A DNA stretch of 64,000 nt from Allacma fusca (GCA_947179485.1 OX359250.1:27352654-27416653), one strand, 5' to 3'. Positions 15,001-27,789 are shown, counted from the first letter of the stretch. A program made the numbers and translations. Notes: a model not told the origin generated them from the sequence alone.

Positions 15001-18000
15001 AAGAAGGCGATTTAACCAAAGCGTCCATCAAGCAAGAAAATGTTGAACCATCGACTGGGAAGTCCCCGAGCGAGAAAACGGTAGATGACGTTAAATCATC
15101 GGATAATTCTCGAACTGACACCCAAATTACAAAAACTGAAGAAGCTGTAGATGTTGAGAAGCCTAAGAGGAAGAAATCCAAATCTGGCTCTCCAGAAAAG
15201 GAAAAGACAGGGAAAAGGGGCTCGTTAAAAAAAGGGTCCTCAGACGAGAAACCATCCGCAAAATCTGAAGAAGCCACTGTCGCCAAAGTTGACGCTACAG
15301 CAGCCGTAACGACAACAGCTGAAACTGCAAAATCTCCTCTCAAGGATGCATCTGAAAAGCAAGCCGACGTGGAGCTCAAAGATGAAACTAATAAATTAAA
15401 GGTAACTGAAGAAGATTCTAAGGCCAGATCTGCTGAAGAATCGGCTAAAGCTGCAGAAAAATCTAAAGCAGATACCGCTGCAAAACCAAAAGATACACCC
15501 GAGGCTGGAACGGAAACTACCCGAAAGCCTGAGGCTGATAAACCTGCTGAAGTGCCTTCAAAAACTGAAGAAGCTAAACCTGATGAAGCAACTGTAAAAG
15601 GAAAAGTTAAAGAAGAATCAAAACTTGAACTTCCAACTGAAACTAAGGCAGATGCTGGTGAACAGTCCGACATTAAAAAGACCGTGGAGGTATCAAATGT
15701 TTCGGAAGATCAATCTAAAGTTACAGCAAATGACATGAAAACGAAGGAACAAGAATCCAAGCCTGGTGCCACGGAGGATAAAAAAGCTGAAAGACAATTG
15801 TCTCAAGAGAAACCAGAACAGGTTGCTGAAACTACTCCTGCTGAACCGGAGAAACCTAAAAGGAAAAAGTCCAAGGCTGAACCTTCAGAAAAGGACAAGT
15901 CCAGTAGGAAGGGTTCTTTAAAGAAGGCGGAGGCGAAGAGTGAGGAAAAAGCAGAAGACACGCCAACGGAGAATGTCAAGTCTGACACCCAAGCCAGTGC
16001 CGAGGGTCAAGAAAATAAAGTTGAAGAAGCTCCACCGAAGGTACCCGAACGTCGTAAAAAATCTACTTCTGGTAAGAAGACTCCCGCTGAGGAATCAGAG
16101 CAAGAGACAGCAAAAGCAGAAGGTGTCCAGAGTGAAACTGAAAAGCCAGCTGAAACTGACGGTCAAGGGGAGGTTTTGGATGCGAACGTGCTCAGCAAGA
16201 GACGTGACAAGAAGAAGATCATCTCATTAAAGTCAGCAACAGAACTCAAGTCCTCAGTTTCTGTGGAAGAGCAAAATGTAGATACCGAAGGAGTAGCTAA
16301 ACCTGATGCAAGCCAAGAAGCTAAAATCGAAACAGTCAAAGAAACAGCTTCCGAGATAACTTCCAATCAGCAAGACCAACATGTTGTCGGTGCGGAGTTG
16401 CAGTCAAAAAAAGCAGCCCAAGGAGTCACTACAGAAAAGTCGGGAGAAAAGGCCGAGACAGTGGACAACTCTGGTGTAATTCAGGTTACCGAGGAAGGTA
16501 AGAAAGTCATTAATGTTCAGCTGAAGAAATTAAAACCAGGAAGCTTAACTTCTTTTGAAGAGTCTACTGGTAAAGAGGAATCAAGTGTCAAAACCAAGGA
16601 TGAAAGTATTTCTACAGAAACTGTTAAAAGTGAAAGTAAGAAAGACGATGATACTGCTAAAGCTGATATTAAAATTGAGTCACAAAAAGACCAAGTCGAT
16701 CGGAAGTCACAAGAGGGTCAAAAAGACAAAACTGCTGAAAAAGTTCCCGAAGGCGATTCAAAGGAGAAACAAAGTTCGGAAGTAATATCTAAGCCGAAAG
16801 AGGAAGCAGATGAGGAAGCAAAAAAGAGCTCGACACCAAAGGATCTCCAAGCGAAGTCATCCGAGCAGGACAATACGAAGGTTGAAGAGCCCTCAGGCGT
16901 AACAGATGAGCGAAAGAAAAAGACAGGTGAAGAAATAGCTCCCATAACAAATAAAGATGCGAACGACAAGAACGAGAAACCACAAGAAGTTGAGCCGAAA
17001 CCGCGAAAGAAGTCAAAAGCAGGTGACACGGAAGGTGCAAAAACTGAGGAGAGTGGGGAGAAGAAAAAGTCAAGTGTAAAAGTAAAGAAAGGCTCTAAGA
17101 AGGAGAAAAGTAAGTCACCAGAAAAAGAAGACAGCAAAGAGGTCAAGGAGGCTACAAAGAAGGAGCCTACAGAAATAGATGGCAAGAAGGCAGAAGCTCC
17201 CAAAAAGGAGGAAGATCAAGAAGAATCCAAGGGTAGTGAAACGGCAGAAGAAGGCGCGAAGGGAAAATTAATCGATATTAAAAAGATTAAACCGAAATCT
17301 ACCAAAGTTAGCAAAATTGAACTACAGTCCATTGAACTGGTTGGGTCGAAAGAGAAGGAGAAAGCAACCGTTGACGACGGGGCGAGTGGTGAGCAGCAGA
17401 AAATTCAGGAAGAAACTGTCAACAAGCAAGCTGAGGACGAGAAGAAGAATAAAGATGCGAAGGCTAAGAAAGAGCAAGAAGAGAAGGAAGCCGTTGAGAA
17501 AAAGACCAAGGAAGAGAAAGAAGCCGTTGAGAAAAAGACCAAGGAAGAGAAAGAGGTGAAAGATGAGAAAGAGAAAGTAGAAAAGGACAAGAAGCAAAAG
17601 GCTAAAGAAGCTAAGGAAAAGGCGGAACAAGAGGAGAAGGAAAAGAAGGAGAAAGACGACAAGATGACAGCAGAAAAGAAAGCAAAAGAAGAGAAGGAGA
17701 AGAAAGAAAAAGAAGCAGCAGAAAATAAAGCCAAAGAAGAAGCTGAGGTAAAAGAGAAGGAAGAAGCAGACAAGAAGTTGAAGGAAAAGAAAGCAAAGGA
17801 TAAGAAAGAGAAAGATACTGCCGAAAAGAAAGCCAAAGAGGAGAAAGAAGCTAATGAGAAGAAGGTTAAAGAAGAAAAAGAAGCTGCTGAGAAGAAGGCC
17901 AAAGAAGAGAAAGAAGCGGCGGAAAATAAAGTTAAGGAAGAGAATGAGAAGAAAGTTGCTGCAGAAAAGAAGGCTAAAGAAGAAGAACAGATAAAAGAGA

Positions 18001-21000
18001 AGGAAGAAGCAGATAAGTTGAAGGAAAAGAAAGCAAAAGATAGGAAGGCTAAAGAAGAAAAAGAAGCTGCTGAAAAGAAAGCTAAGGAAGAGAAAGAAAC
18101 TGCTGAGAAGCAGGCCAAAGAACAAAAAGAAAAAGAAGTGGCTGAGAAAAAAGCTAAAGAAGAAAAGGAAGCTGCCGAAAAGAAGGCCAAGGAGGAGAAA
18201 GAAACAGCCGAGAAAAAGGTTAAAGAAGAAAAAGAGACTGCTGAGAAGAAAGCAAAGGTAGAAAAGGAGACGAAGGAAAAAGAAGCTGCTGAGAAGAAAG
18301 AAAAGGAAGAAAAAGAGAAGGCTGCTGAGAAAAAAGCAAAGGAAGAAAAGGAAGAAAAAGAGAAGAAGGCTGCCGAGAAAAAAGCAAAGGAAGAAAAGGA
18401 AGAAAAAGAGAAGAAGGCTGCCGAGAAAAAAGCAAAGGAAGAAAAGGAGATAAAGGAAAAAGAAGCTGCTGAGAAGAAAGAAAAGGAAGAAAAAGAGAAG
18501 GCTGCTGAGAAAAAAGCAAAGGAAGAAAAGGAAGAAAAAGAGAAGAAGGCTGCCGAGAAAAAAGCAAAGGAAGAAAAGGAAGAAAAAGAGAAGAAGGCTG
18601 CCGAGAAAAAAGCAAAGGAAGAAAAGGAGATAAAGGAAAAAGAAGCTGCTGAGAAGAAAGCAAAGGAAGAGAAGGAGAAGAAGGCTGCCGAGAAAAAAGC
18701 AAAGGAAGAAAAAGAAGCTGCCGAGAAGAAAGCCAAGGATGAAAAAGAAGCCGCCGAGAAGAAGGCCAAAGAAGAGAAAGAAAAGAAGGAAAAAGAAGCT
18801 GCCGAGAAGAAAGCAAAGGAAGAAAAAGAAGCCGCCGAGAAGAAGGCCAAAGAAGAGAAAGAAAAGAAGGAAAAAGAAGCTGCTGAGAAGAAAGCAAAGG
18901 AAGAAAAGGAAAAGAAGGCTGCCGAGAAAAAAGCAAAGGAAGAAAAGGAGACAAAGGAAAAAGAAGCTACTGAGAAGAAAGCGAAGGAAGAAAAGGAGAA
19001 GAAGGCTGCTGATAAAAAAGCAAAGGAAGAAAAAGAAGCTGCCGAGAAGAAAGCCAAGGATGAAAAAGAAGCCGCCGAGAAGAAGGCCAAAGAAGAGAAA
19101 GAAAAGAAGGAAAAAGAAGCTGCCGAGAAGAAAGCAAAGGAAGAAAAGGAGAAGAAGGAAAAGGACGCAGCTGAGAAAAAAGCAAAGGAAGAAAAAGAGA
19201 AGAAAGAAAAGGCAGCTGCTGAGAAGAAAGCTAAAGAAGAAAAAGACGCCGCCGAGAAGAAGACCAAAGAAGAGAAAGAAAAGAAGGAAAAAGAAGCTGC
19301 TGAGAAGAAAACAAAAGAAGAAAAAGAAAAGGAAGCCTCTGAAAAGAAGTCAAAGGAGAAACTTGAGAAAAAATCCGATGAGGAAAACGAAGCTGCTACC
19401 AAGAAAGAAAAAGATGAAGTTAAGATCAAGAGGTCCAAGGAAGATAAAGATACTGACAGTACATCCAAGGATTTGAAATCCAAGAGGAAGTCCGTTGTGG
19501 GGGAAAGTTCCGAATCTCAAAAGGACGAAGACTCTAAAAAGTCAGAAGATGGGGAAGCTGGAATTCAACGAGACACTGAAATTCGAAAATCTAGAAAGGG
19601 AAGTAAGAAGGATGAAAAAGACACCGTCGATAGCTCTGCTACTCCCGAAGACAAGCCTGCAAAGAAAACTAAAGACGGTCCCGTCAAAAAGTTATCAAAG
19701 AAGAAAAAAGATACAGAAACGAAACCTTCAGAGGAAATAACTCCAGATATTAAACCAGAAAGTCAAGTTGAGTCAGCTCCTGCAAATATTGAAGCTGCTG
19801 CTGCTCCTCCCGCCGAAGTTCTAAATGACGACCAGGAGTCCCAAGGTGATGTTCCCAGGCGTGTCCGTTCGAGAAAGTCTGCCTCCGAGTCCGAAGAATT
19901 GAGAAGTATCGACGACTCACACAATGACTCCCTACAAACTATGGAGAGCACTCGGAGTCGAGAACGGAAGCCGTCCCCGGCCATCACAGAAGGTGAGGTG
20001 GACGATATTCCAAAATCATCTGGACTTGATTTCCGAACCGAAAAATCCACAGACTTCGAACCCTCTGAGTACACTCCTCGGCGTCGGAAGCGAGACAGTG
20101 CCGAGACCGAATCTATTGACGCCTCCCACACCACCGTCAGTCGGAGATACCTTCGTTGCGACGAGTCTCTCGATGGTGACAGCCGCTCGGACAGGTCCCG
20201 TAGTCCAAGTTACTACAAGTACGAAAACGTGTCCGGCAGAGACTACTCCGTCGACAGCAAGACTGGCTACACTCGAAGAGACACAGGAATTTCCTCTGCA
20301 TCCAGCAACATGAGCTACCACCGAGAATACCGTGACACAACTTCCTACAGGAGTGGTGACAGTCATAGAAGGCTCTTCGAAGATTCTAGTTCACATTCCA
20401 GATGGGACAAACCTACCCGAGTCGGTCATACCAACTTGACCGGGCTACCTGAGGGAACTGACTATTCGAGCCGTAGCTACACCCACTCTCGCGAGTTCAG
20501 GTCGCATCACAATTCCAGGGACGACCTTTATCGTTCAAACATTCCAAAATGGGAAGCCAGATCATCCTATGGTTATGAAGAAGCAAGCATGGATTCCAAT
20601 TTCCAGTCTTGGAAGCAAAATGTGGAGTCTGCTGGACAAAGTCATGCTCTCAAAGTAAGTACTATTGCCCTTATTTAACAATAATAATTGCTCCTTCCTG
20701 CAATACTTATAGCTTCAGTTAGCTCTGACTGTAACAACGAAATATGTCGTATTAGCCTTTTTGCATACATATTAGGACGAGAAAGGTTCCTTTCTCTTAC
20801 GGATATCACAGTGTCTTGATTCTGGCTATGTGCATATAGGCTCGTGATTACATGAAGTCTCTGGGTTACTACTCTGCCATTGAAGAGCATGACCATAGCC
20901 TTGCTGGGGTAGACGACTTACCAGTGGATGGTGCACATCGTTACCATGTAAAAACTATGAATACCTTTGAATATAGGGTTTTTCTTGGAAGTCTTGAATT

Positions 21001-24000
21001 TATTGTGCATGCTTTTCATACGTTTTTAATCATCGTAGTATTTTGAAGGATTACTGTAGTGTACACGCAGTTTGAATACCAGTAATTTAAGTTGGTAGCA
21101 TGACCATGTACGATTACACAGACTGTACCTTTGATAAAGTACAAGCCTTTTTCTCATCTGCGTCCTTACGAATTCCTTTAGGCTTTATCCCGACGTCGGC
21201 CCCGGTTCACTATCAGGCTGCTGGACCGGGTGATTTCAACGGGATCTACGCTAAGTTTGAACTGCAGTGCAACAGGAACGCCCCTGCCACATTTGGAATG
21301 GTTCCGTAACGGATTTCCCATAATCCCGGATGCGAAGGTGAAGGTAATCGGTGGGGTTGGTTTTGGTTCAATGGAGATCCACGGAGTGGATAAGTCAGAC
21401 CAGTCCGAGTACTCCTGCATAGCCACTAATTCATTCGGACGAGCGAGAACCTCTTCCACAATTCATGTAATCGACTTGAATCAGAATCGAGTCGTAAAGC
21501 CTGTATTGTTCTACAGTCAAATGATTACAGGTAAAAAAAATATCATGTCAAGTTGCATTGTTTTACAAGCTCGTTTCCAGGAACTTCTTATATAAGAACA
21601 TATTGTAGTAACCCGCATGTGCGTAAAACTTGTATGCGTTTACCTTCTTAGAAACACGAACGAGTAACGAAATCGTGCTTGAGACTTATGTGAAAGACCA
21701 TGAAGATCTGTTTTGGATGAAGGACGACAAACCTGTCAGTGGTCCAAATTACATCAGTCAAATTCTCCCAGATGGCCGTTGCAAGCTCATCATCAAACAT
21801 CCCAGGAAGAGCGACACGGGAAGATGGACGGTCACAGGAAGGAATTATTTTGGAGTGAACTCCTTATCGAAATTTGTCAGCGTTGATGAATTCTCCATGA
21901 CTGGATTCAAACTTCCAGTCTTCATCAAAGGACTTCACGACCTCAAAGTGGAGATCGGGGACTCACTATTCCTATCCGTCACTGTTGAAGGTCTTTAACT
22001 TGTGCATATTTATTTTGCAACAGCTTGTCTGTGACCTGCAACATTTTCCAAACTACTACATTTTTGTTGTCTGGATGGCATTGTGGAATGAGGGGAAATA
22101 TTTGTGAATGTTTACACAACCGGGTCACAGTAAATGTAGATTTTGTTTGACCGCATTACAATGCATAATGAGGAGTTTCAACATGGTTGACAGGTGCGGA
22201 TTCCGTGGAATTTTTCAAGGGAGGCAGAGCCATTGAAACTCGGTTGAACCGGTTGGGTTGTTACAGCACTTTCATCCCATTTGTTCAACTCGAGAACCTA
22301 GGAGTGTACGTTGCTGTCGCTAGGAACAAACATGGGAGCGTGGAGTCTTGCTGCTCCCTTCGCTCCATCACGAGTCATGCCAATATTCTCCCGTCCTTTG
22401 TTGTCAAGCCCAAGCCAGTGTACGTTGTGGACGTTGGGGTGGACTTGAATATCGTGGTTCAAGTTGATGGAGAGCCCACGCCATTTGGTATATTTCTAGC
22501 CTTTGTCGGGATGACAGTCCTAACATTTCTAGCACACCTACATACATTGTCTTTCTAATTAAAAAATTTTATAGTCTTTTTTATTACAAAAAAACCTGGG
22601 ACTTGTTCCTAGAGTTCGTAATTACAAAAATCTTCCTAGAGTTCTTAATTACAAAAATCCTCCTAGAGTTCTTAATTACAAAAATCTTCCTAGAGTTCTT
22701 AATTACAAAAATCTTCCTAGAATTTTTAATTATAAAAAACCTAGCCAAAACCTCTAATGATATGAAGCCTCCTAGTATTTCAACTGATAAGAAACCCTAG
22801 ATGAAAGGAAACTATCTGCAAATGTAATCATGACTGACAGTTGTAATTAGTGTGCGAGGAACTCGTTAGCCAATTAATTATGACAGGTGGTGAGTAACCT
22901 TGTGATTTTGTGTGTATTTTGGGAAAAATGCAGTTAATTGGTACAAAGGATGCCGAAACATGGTCCTTGAGAATCCCCGAGCGTTCCGCGAAACGCTCTC
23001 GCCCTGTTCCATTCGTTTCACTCTCAAGAGGCTGACTCTCTGTGATGCTGGACTTTACTCGTTGAAAGCCAAGAATCTGATAGGCGAAGATGTTACACAG
23101 TTTTACGTTCAGGTTTGTTTTTATCTCCTGCTAAAAATTTATGTTGGCAGTCGTGTTTGCCATCTCGACCTGAGAGCCAATTTATAGCATCATGAATTTT
23201 ACACCCGGTAGTTACATACAGACGGAGAGTGCGAGTGCCTGTCGGAAAAAAAATCTGGCGAGAAGTTCCGGCAATACTTGATTATATAATGGGGCTTAAC
23301 AAATTTTCCTGTATCAGTAGAATTTTTCCCTCAAGAATGCTAACGCTCATGACCTGAATGCATGTAGTTAGGAGGAAAGATAGATCGCATCTTTGATGAA
23401 ATGGAATTTAGTGGAACATCTAGAAATAGCACGCTTTTACACGGACTCGCTCAAGATTCATGATAAATTAATGTACACAGTGTGTATGTGTGTGTGTGTG
23501 TCTACGGGTTTGTAATATATGAGGGCTCATCTGCAGTATTGATATGGGTGAAAATCAAAGCTTAAGCATGACTTGAGTACACTGTGAAGGGGAAAAAATT
23601 AAAAGGAGGAAAATTTGGCGAGAAGCCGTGGAGAAAAGCACACACTTTGAATGAGTGAGTGGTATTTCCTTGTTGCAATATGCTGATTATTTTGTTTTTG
23701 TATGCTTTACAAGGTACGGGAGACGAGAGCCAGGTCTTTGACGCCAGTCAGCTCTATCACAGAGAGGAGATCTAGTTTACCAAACAGAAATAGACACTGG
23801 GCGTCAGTTGAGCGACTGGTTCGATCTTACCGAAATTCTTCATTACAGTCCCAAGCTTACTCCTCAGCGTTTTCACGTAAACTCATTCCCTCCCTTTTCA
23901 TATCATCATGATAACTTTGTAGTAATCATCATTTATTTTTCTATTTTCTTCCACACTTCGTATTTGTTGTGTTCGTGTCAAGTCCAACTTTCCCTTCTAG

Positions 24001-27000
24001 GCTTCAACCATTATGGTATATTGTCTCTGTTGATTCACTAGGAGAACGAACGACACCTGCAATGATTCAGGAACAAAGTGTTTCCGTTCAGGAAATCCTC
24101 CCTGGTTGGGTTTCTATTCAGTGGAACCGGATTCGCGGACGCATTGCTGGCTATTACGTGCTTTGCAAAGATACTTCCGATGACAACTCCGAGTGGGTCC
24201 AGGTTAGTAAATCCCAAATTCTGGAAAGTATTATTTAACTTTCCCAAAAAAATTTGTGTACAAAGAATTCTTTATCATTACAGTTTTAGCTAAGAACAAG
24301 TAATCTATGTATAATTTTATTAATTTCTAGGAATATTATTCATTATGCATAATTTAATTTTGGTGAAAGTAATTATTTATTAAGGGTGAAACGCAGGGCA
24401 AAACGGGCATTTGTTGGAAATAACTTGTGTGTTTTTAAAATAGTTGGGATTCACCCGGTTGTGCAGCCACGAAGCAAATTTGCTCCCTGGAAGAGAGTAT
24501 GTATTTAGAATAACTCCAAAATGTAAGTTAGTTGAAGATGAGTTTTCTTTGTTGAGTGAACCATTTTTTCTGAGTACTCGTGTCGTACCTGAATTCACAC
24601 AATTACTTCCTGTGTCAACTACTGGACTTGTTGGCACACTCTACAAGTTGAGATGCCAGGTCAGTTTTTTTTATTGTTGGTGTAAATAATTATTTTTATT
24701 TATATTATGTTATTTTTGTACAAATTGTCATTTCAAATGCAAAAGTATACTTTCTGTAGCGTTGTTAATGTGACGTTCAAGTCAGAGACGCTACAGAATT
24801 GGTATTTTTGTTGCAGTGTTTCAATTTTGATGTAACGATAACCAGAATATTACAACTTGAACATATGGTCGGAGTATTTTTGTAACTGTCATTACCAAAT
24901 GGTGTTTATTTTGTTTAGTTGAGAGAAGGTGTTCCCTGTAGCGTTTCTTGGACGAAGGATGGGGAGGTTTTGGATGGGAGTAAAAACAATTACAAAACAT
25001 CCTTAGAAAATAATGTGGCTGAACTTGAATTCGTGGTGAATGAGGAAGACTCCGGAAGATTTTGTTGCGAAGCTAAAAATAACCATGGAAGAGCTATTTC
25101 ATATTCCCATTTTGAAAGTACCATCAATCCTGAACATGTTGTTCCTTGCAATTTGTGAGTTTTCTCAATGTATTTTCAGTTGCCCGTACAGGAGAGCTCA
25201 TTTGAATTTCAAAACCATTTCAATTTCACTTGTCATTAAATATGTAGCTTGATTCTAATTTTGCATTTTTTATTCAAGGGAGAACATAGAGTCCCCAGTA
25301 ATACTAATGGAGCCCAAAAATAGAGTAGTTAAAAATGGATGCAATGCTATAGTCAGCTGCCAAGTGTCTCCGGAGAAGTGTAACATTCAGTGGATATTCA
25401 ATGGTAAACCTATTGATGGTAAGCCCAGCATTTCCCTGTTGACAACTAAATATTGATGGTGGAGTCGACACCTCATTAATACTCAATTAATCTTTAGTAC
25501 CTTGAAATGAATGCACTGTTGCTTCACAGACCAAGATCCGAATTACAAGCTAACCAACAACGGACGGTTTTACAGCTTAGAAGCCAATTCAGTGAGTCCT
25601 AAAATTTCCGGGCAGTACACATTGCTCGTGAGTAACCCAGCAGGGAAATGTAAAACACAATTTAGTATCCATTGCGTCGACGATGACTGGGATGTGAAGC
25701 CGAGATTCTTAAATCAAGCCAAAGCTGATTTGCAAGTTTCACTGGGAGACAAATTCACGCTTCATGGTTTTGTTATTGGAACTGGAATCCTTTTCTACGT
25801 CTGGTATGTAATTACAATGGGAATTTACATAACGTTTATTACGGTACTTGGCAAAAATCTGAGTTTTTTTTTGGGTAATTAAAACACAATAGGAAAAAAG
25901 ATGGTAGAATCATTCACCGGAACCGTTACAAGAGTTACATAACGGAACACGAAAGAGACCATGCAAGTTTAACGGTTAAACAGTCCGGTCCAGAACATGC
26001 AGGAGTGTACGAATGCACTGTTTACAATGCTTATGGACAGGATACCATAAAATTCAATGTCGCTGTCAAGGAGTCTTGCCTGTAAGTTAGTACTACTCGG
26101 AGGAAAGGCGGAGTGAAGGATTGGGAAAAAGTGTAAAGTACTAAATTGATTAGTAATATCTTCGGGATGGTAATTTTAGAAACTCAAACGAGAAGAAAAA
26201 TTATGCCAAGAAGTTGGCATTTCGAAGGAGACCTGAAGAAATGGAGATTGAGGAAGGTGACTCCGCCGTGCTAGAGTATGAGTGTGAAGGAGATACTGAT
26301 GACGATATTCAATTTAAATGGTACAAAGATGGCCTGAATGTAAGCACGGGTTTAACACTCCCCACAGTGTATTTTTTGTGCCACTTTATATGCCAATATA
26401 TTATGTGTAGTAAATGCATTATTTATTTTTGTTTATTATTGGGCGTCATTACAAAATGGGACGTCGTATCCAATCCAAACATGCATATATCTATTTTTCA
26501 GGTGAAAGATGTTAAAGATGCGCCACATTTCACCACGGAAAACGTTGGTAGCTTGTACCGTTTGTACATACGTGATGCTAAAATGCAGTTTAGTGGTGCC
26601 TACAAACTTATCGTTAGGTCCGGCCCTTCTTCCGTAACTGGCATTGTTAGTGTTCAGATCAAGTGTAAGGACTCATTCAGCCCTGTTACCAATCTTATGT
26701 GGTGAGGATGCGGATTTTATTATCTCTACACAGCACATGTTTTTATACCATTCATGTCTGGCATGGAGGCTCTAATAAACATAATTTTTTTAGCCTATCT
26801 GCCACGAAGCCTCTAATAACGAGAGACATAGGGAATGTTGAATGTGGGCTGAAGGAGGATGCGGAGCTAAGGGTGGAATTCAAACCCAATTCGAATGTTT
26901 TCTACGTTCATTGGGACGTGGAAGGAATTGTTACAACAGGGAACAACTTCAGCACCATTGTGATTCCGTCCGTCGAGACCGGTGTGTCTGTTTCTGCCAG

Positions 27001-27789
27001 AATATTTAATTCCGTTGGCTTCGCCGTCAGCCAAGGAACCATCACTGTTCCAGGTAGAGCCACTGTTTCTTCATGTAGGAATTGGCACTGGTGAAGGAAT
27101 CCACATGATTTTGTACATGATTACCTTGTTCCGTTCAAATAACCCTTTTTTACATACCCCTACTAACTGTTGGTACACTATTCCTTTAAAGGCGTGCAAT
27201 ATAAATATCACATTGGCCTTGCGTATGAATACATAATAGTTGGATGTTATTGCATTTGTTAATTCACAAACCGTTACAAGTACTAAGCACAATAAATTTA
27301 GCATTACAATAATGAGATATTAAACGTAATATTTTAATTTCTAGCTGTGAATGGAAGATTGGGGTATAGAAATATTCCAAGTGGTAATTCGGGTAATAAA
27401 ATATTTACGAAGTATTTCATTACAGTACAAAATTTTGGGTTTGGCTACATTTTGTAATTAAATTGATTGTAGGTGGGAAAATTATCACGAATCTTGCAGG
27501 AAGACAGCAGCCCAAATTTTACACTCATCTCCACGACAAATCTGTTCGTTCTTCTGACCACACAACAGTTCTTCAAGTTTCAATAAAATGCAATAATCTA
27601 ACTAGGACAAAATGGTTTAAGGATAATAATGAATTGTTCAATAGTAATAAGTACATCGTTAGGGAGGAGGGGGATTTGAAAAGTCTTGAAATTCGCAATT
27701 TAAGCTTATTTGATTGTGGAATTTATTCCGTGAATATAGAGAACCGAGCTGGGAGCGATGCCTCCAGCTGTTACTTACATGTCACATGA
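1..27789 (+). CDS. Giant Ig/FN3 repeat protein, titin/obscurin-like, 5' partial
   Basis: This is the 3' part of a giant gene. The frame is open to the left edge with no in-frame ATG, so the start lies outside the window or behind an acceptor near base 9. Exons read from splice sites: ..20654, 20840-20947, 21182-21530, 21652-21990, 22194-22487, 22934-23112, 23714-23876, 24042-24202, 24444-24659, 24919-25154, 25279-25418, 25530-25803, 25893-26081, 26180-26339, 26502-26701, 26794-27053, 27345-27383, 27473-27789 (TGA). Phases agree at every junction, giving 8,084 residues counted from base 24. Order: acidic leader, octapeptide repeats, Ser/Lys/Glu-rich part, KEKE helix, Ser/Arg/Tyr tail, then Ig x4, a linker, FN3 and Ig x6. 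Strings of I-set Ig domains with FN3 are typical of sarcomeric proteins (titin, obscurin/UNC-89, sallimus), so a structural role in muscle is inferred. No kinase, SH3 or RhoGEF domain is visible here. The orthologue cannot be fixed. Confidence 0.85.
4616..6170 (+). repeat. Block duplication, copy A
   Basis: Three superunits here recur 5,064 nt downstream at 9680-11234. From 4621 to about 5820 the two copies are almost identical, differing at scattered single bases. From 5821 to about 6170 they remain clearly paired but with more differences. Upstream of 4616 the similarity drops abruptly, marking a junction. The offset equals ten superunits, as expected for unequal crossover or gene conversion within the array. 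Confidence 0.85.
9680..11234 (+). repeat. Block duplication, copy B
   Basis: This is the downstream copy of the block at 4616-6170, at a constant offset of 5,064 nt. The left boundary is sharp: 9685 onward matches 4621 onward, while the preceding 20 bases do not match. The reading frame is preserved and nothing interrupts the octad pattern at the junction. Confidence 0.85.
14020..17400 (+). other. Disordered Ser/Lys/Glu-rich part with basic RKKS boxes
   Basis: Within the giant exon, about residues 4666-5793 are rich in E, K, S, T, A and D, with almost no aromatic residues and no recognisable fold. Four basic boxes recur: PKRKKSKSGS near 15163, PKRKKSKAEP near 15854, ERRKKSTSGK near 16046 and PRKKSKAGD near 17003. 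The first two are followed about a dozen residues later by a GSLKK motif. RKKS and RKGS resemble basophilic kinase sites, and Lys/Ser/Pro-rich stretches are known in UNC-89/obscurin. That functional link is inference only. Confidence 0.6.
17430..19370 (+). repeat. KEKE region (AAEKKAKEEKE-type repeats)
   Basis: About 650 residues consist almost only of K, E and A, in variants of EKKAKEEKE and AAEKKAKEEK. Alternating runs of K and E spaced i to i+4 are the signature of a stable single alpha-helix or long coiled coil. The DNA is purine-rich on this strand, which leaves long stop-free frames on the opposite strand; those are composition artefacts. A 180-bp tandem duplication sits inside the region. 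Confidence 0.85.
18273..18660 (+). repeat. 180-bp exact tandem duplication inside the KEKE region
   Basis: Bases 18273-18480 and 18453-18660 are identical at a 180-nt offset, giving about 2.2 copies of a 60-codon unit. Neighbouring KEKE units have many synonymous differences, so this duplication is young. Confidence 0.85.
19480..20654 (+). other. Ser/Arg/Tyr-rich tail of the giant exon, ending at a splice donor
   Basis: After the KEKE helix the composition changes to Ser, Arg, Asp and Tyr, for example RSRSPSYYKYE and SYRSGDSHRR. It ends with donor CTCAAA|GTAAGT at 20654/20655. The next exon (20840-20947) begins in phase 0 and continues with YYSAIEEHDH. The part looks disordered and probably links the helix to the Ig tail. 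Confidence 0.75.
22608..22744 (+). repeat. 27-bp tandem repeat in an intron
   Basis: Five units of 27 bp begin at 22608, 22635, 22662, 22689 and 22716, each starting CCTAG and containing TTAATTACAAAAATC. They lie inside the 446-bp intron between exons 22194-22487 and 22934-23112. An ORF through them repeats FLEFLITKI and is an artefact of the tandem array. Confidence 0.9.
23480..23502 (+). repeat. GT microsatellite
   Basis: A short interrupted (GT)n tract in the 601-bp intron 23113-23713 of the giant Ig gene. The rest of that intron shows no other recognisable feature. Confidence 0.8.

Larger units (their letters stand above)
20840..27789 (+). other. C-terminal Ig/FN3 exon block (Ig x4, linker, FN3, Ig x6)
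   Basis: Domains by exon. Ig1: 21182-21530, with LNCSATG, LEWFRNG and YSCIATN. Ig2: 21652 to about 21895, with LFWMKDDKPVS and its cysteines lost. Ig3: about 21910-22380, split by an intron. Ig4: about 22385-23112. A Ser/Arg linker with RARSLTPVSS lies at 23714-23876. FN3 is at 24042-24590, with SIQWNRI, YYVLC and LLPGREYVFRI. Ig5: 24590-25154. Ig6: 25279 to about 25680. Ig7: about 25690-26081. Ig8: 26180-26701. Ig9: 26794-27053. Ig10: 27473-27789. Several domains lack the canonical cysteine pair but keep the tryptophan and the D/A-G-x-Y turn, as is common in intracellular I-set domains. Introns fall inside domains as often as between them. Confidence 0.85.

Noticed and set aside
17405..19483. 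A 692-codon minus-strand frame (Phe/Ser-rich) and a 245-codon plus-strand frame in the KEKE region
   Set aside because: Both are shadows of GAA/AAG-rich codons. Purine-only sequence cannot form stops in the complement.
22603..22800. A 65-codon ORF with repeated FLEFLITKI
   Set aside because: It is the translation of the 27-bp intronic tandem repeat. Flanking exons splice over it in phase, and it would break the Ig4 domain.
1..27789. Assignment of the giant Ig gene to a named orthologue (titin, obscurin, sallimus)
   Set aside because: Only the C-terminal part is visible and no kinase, RhoGEF or diagnostic domain order is present, so a symbol would be a guess.
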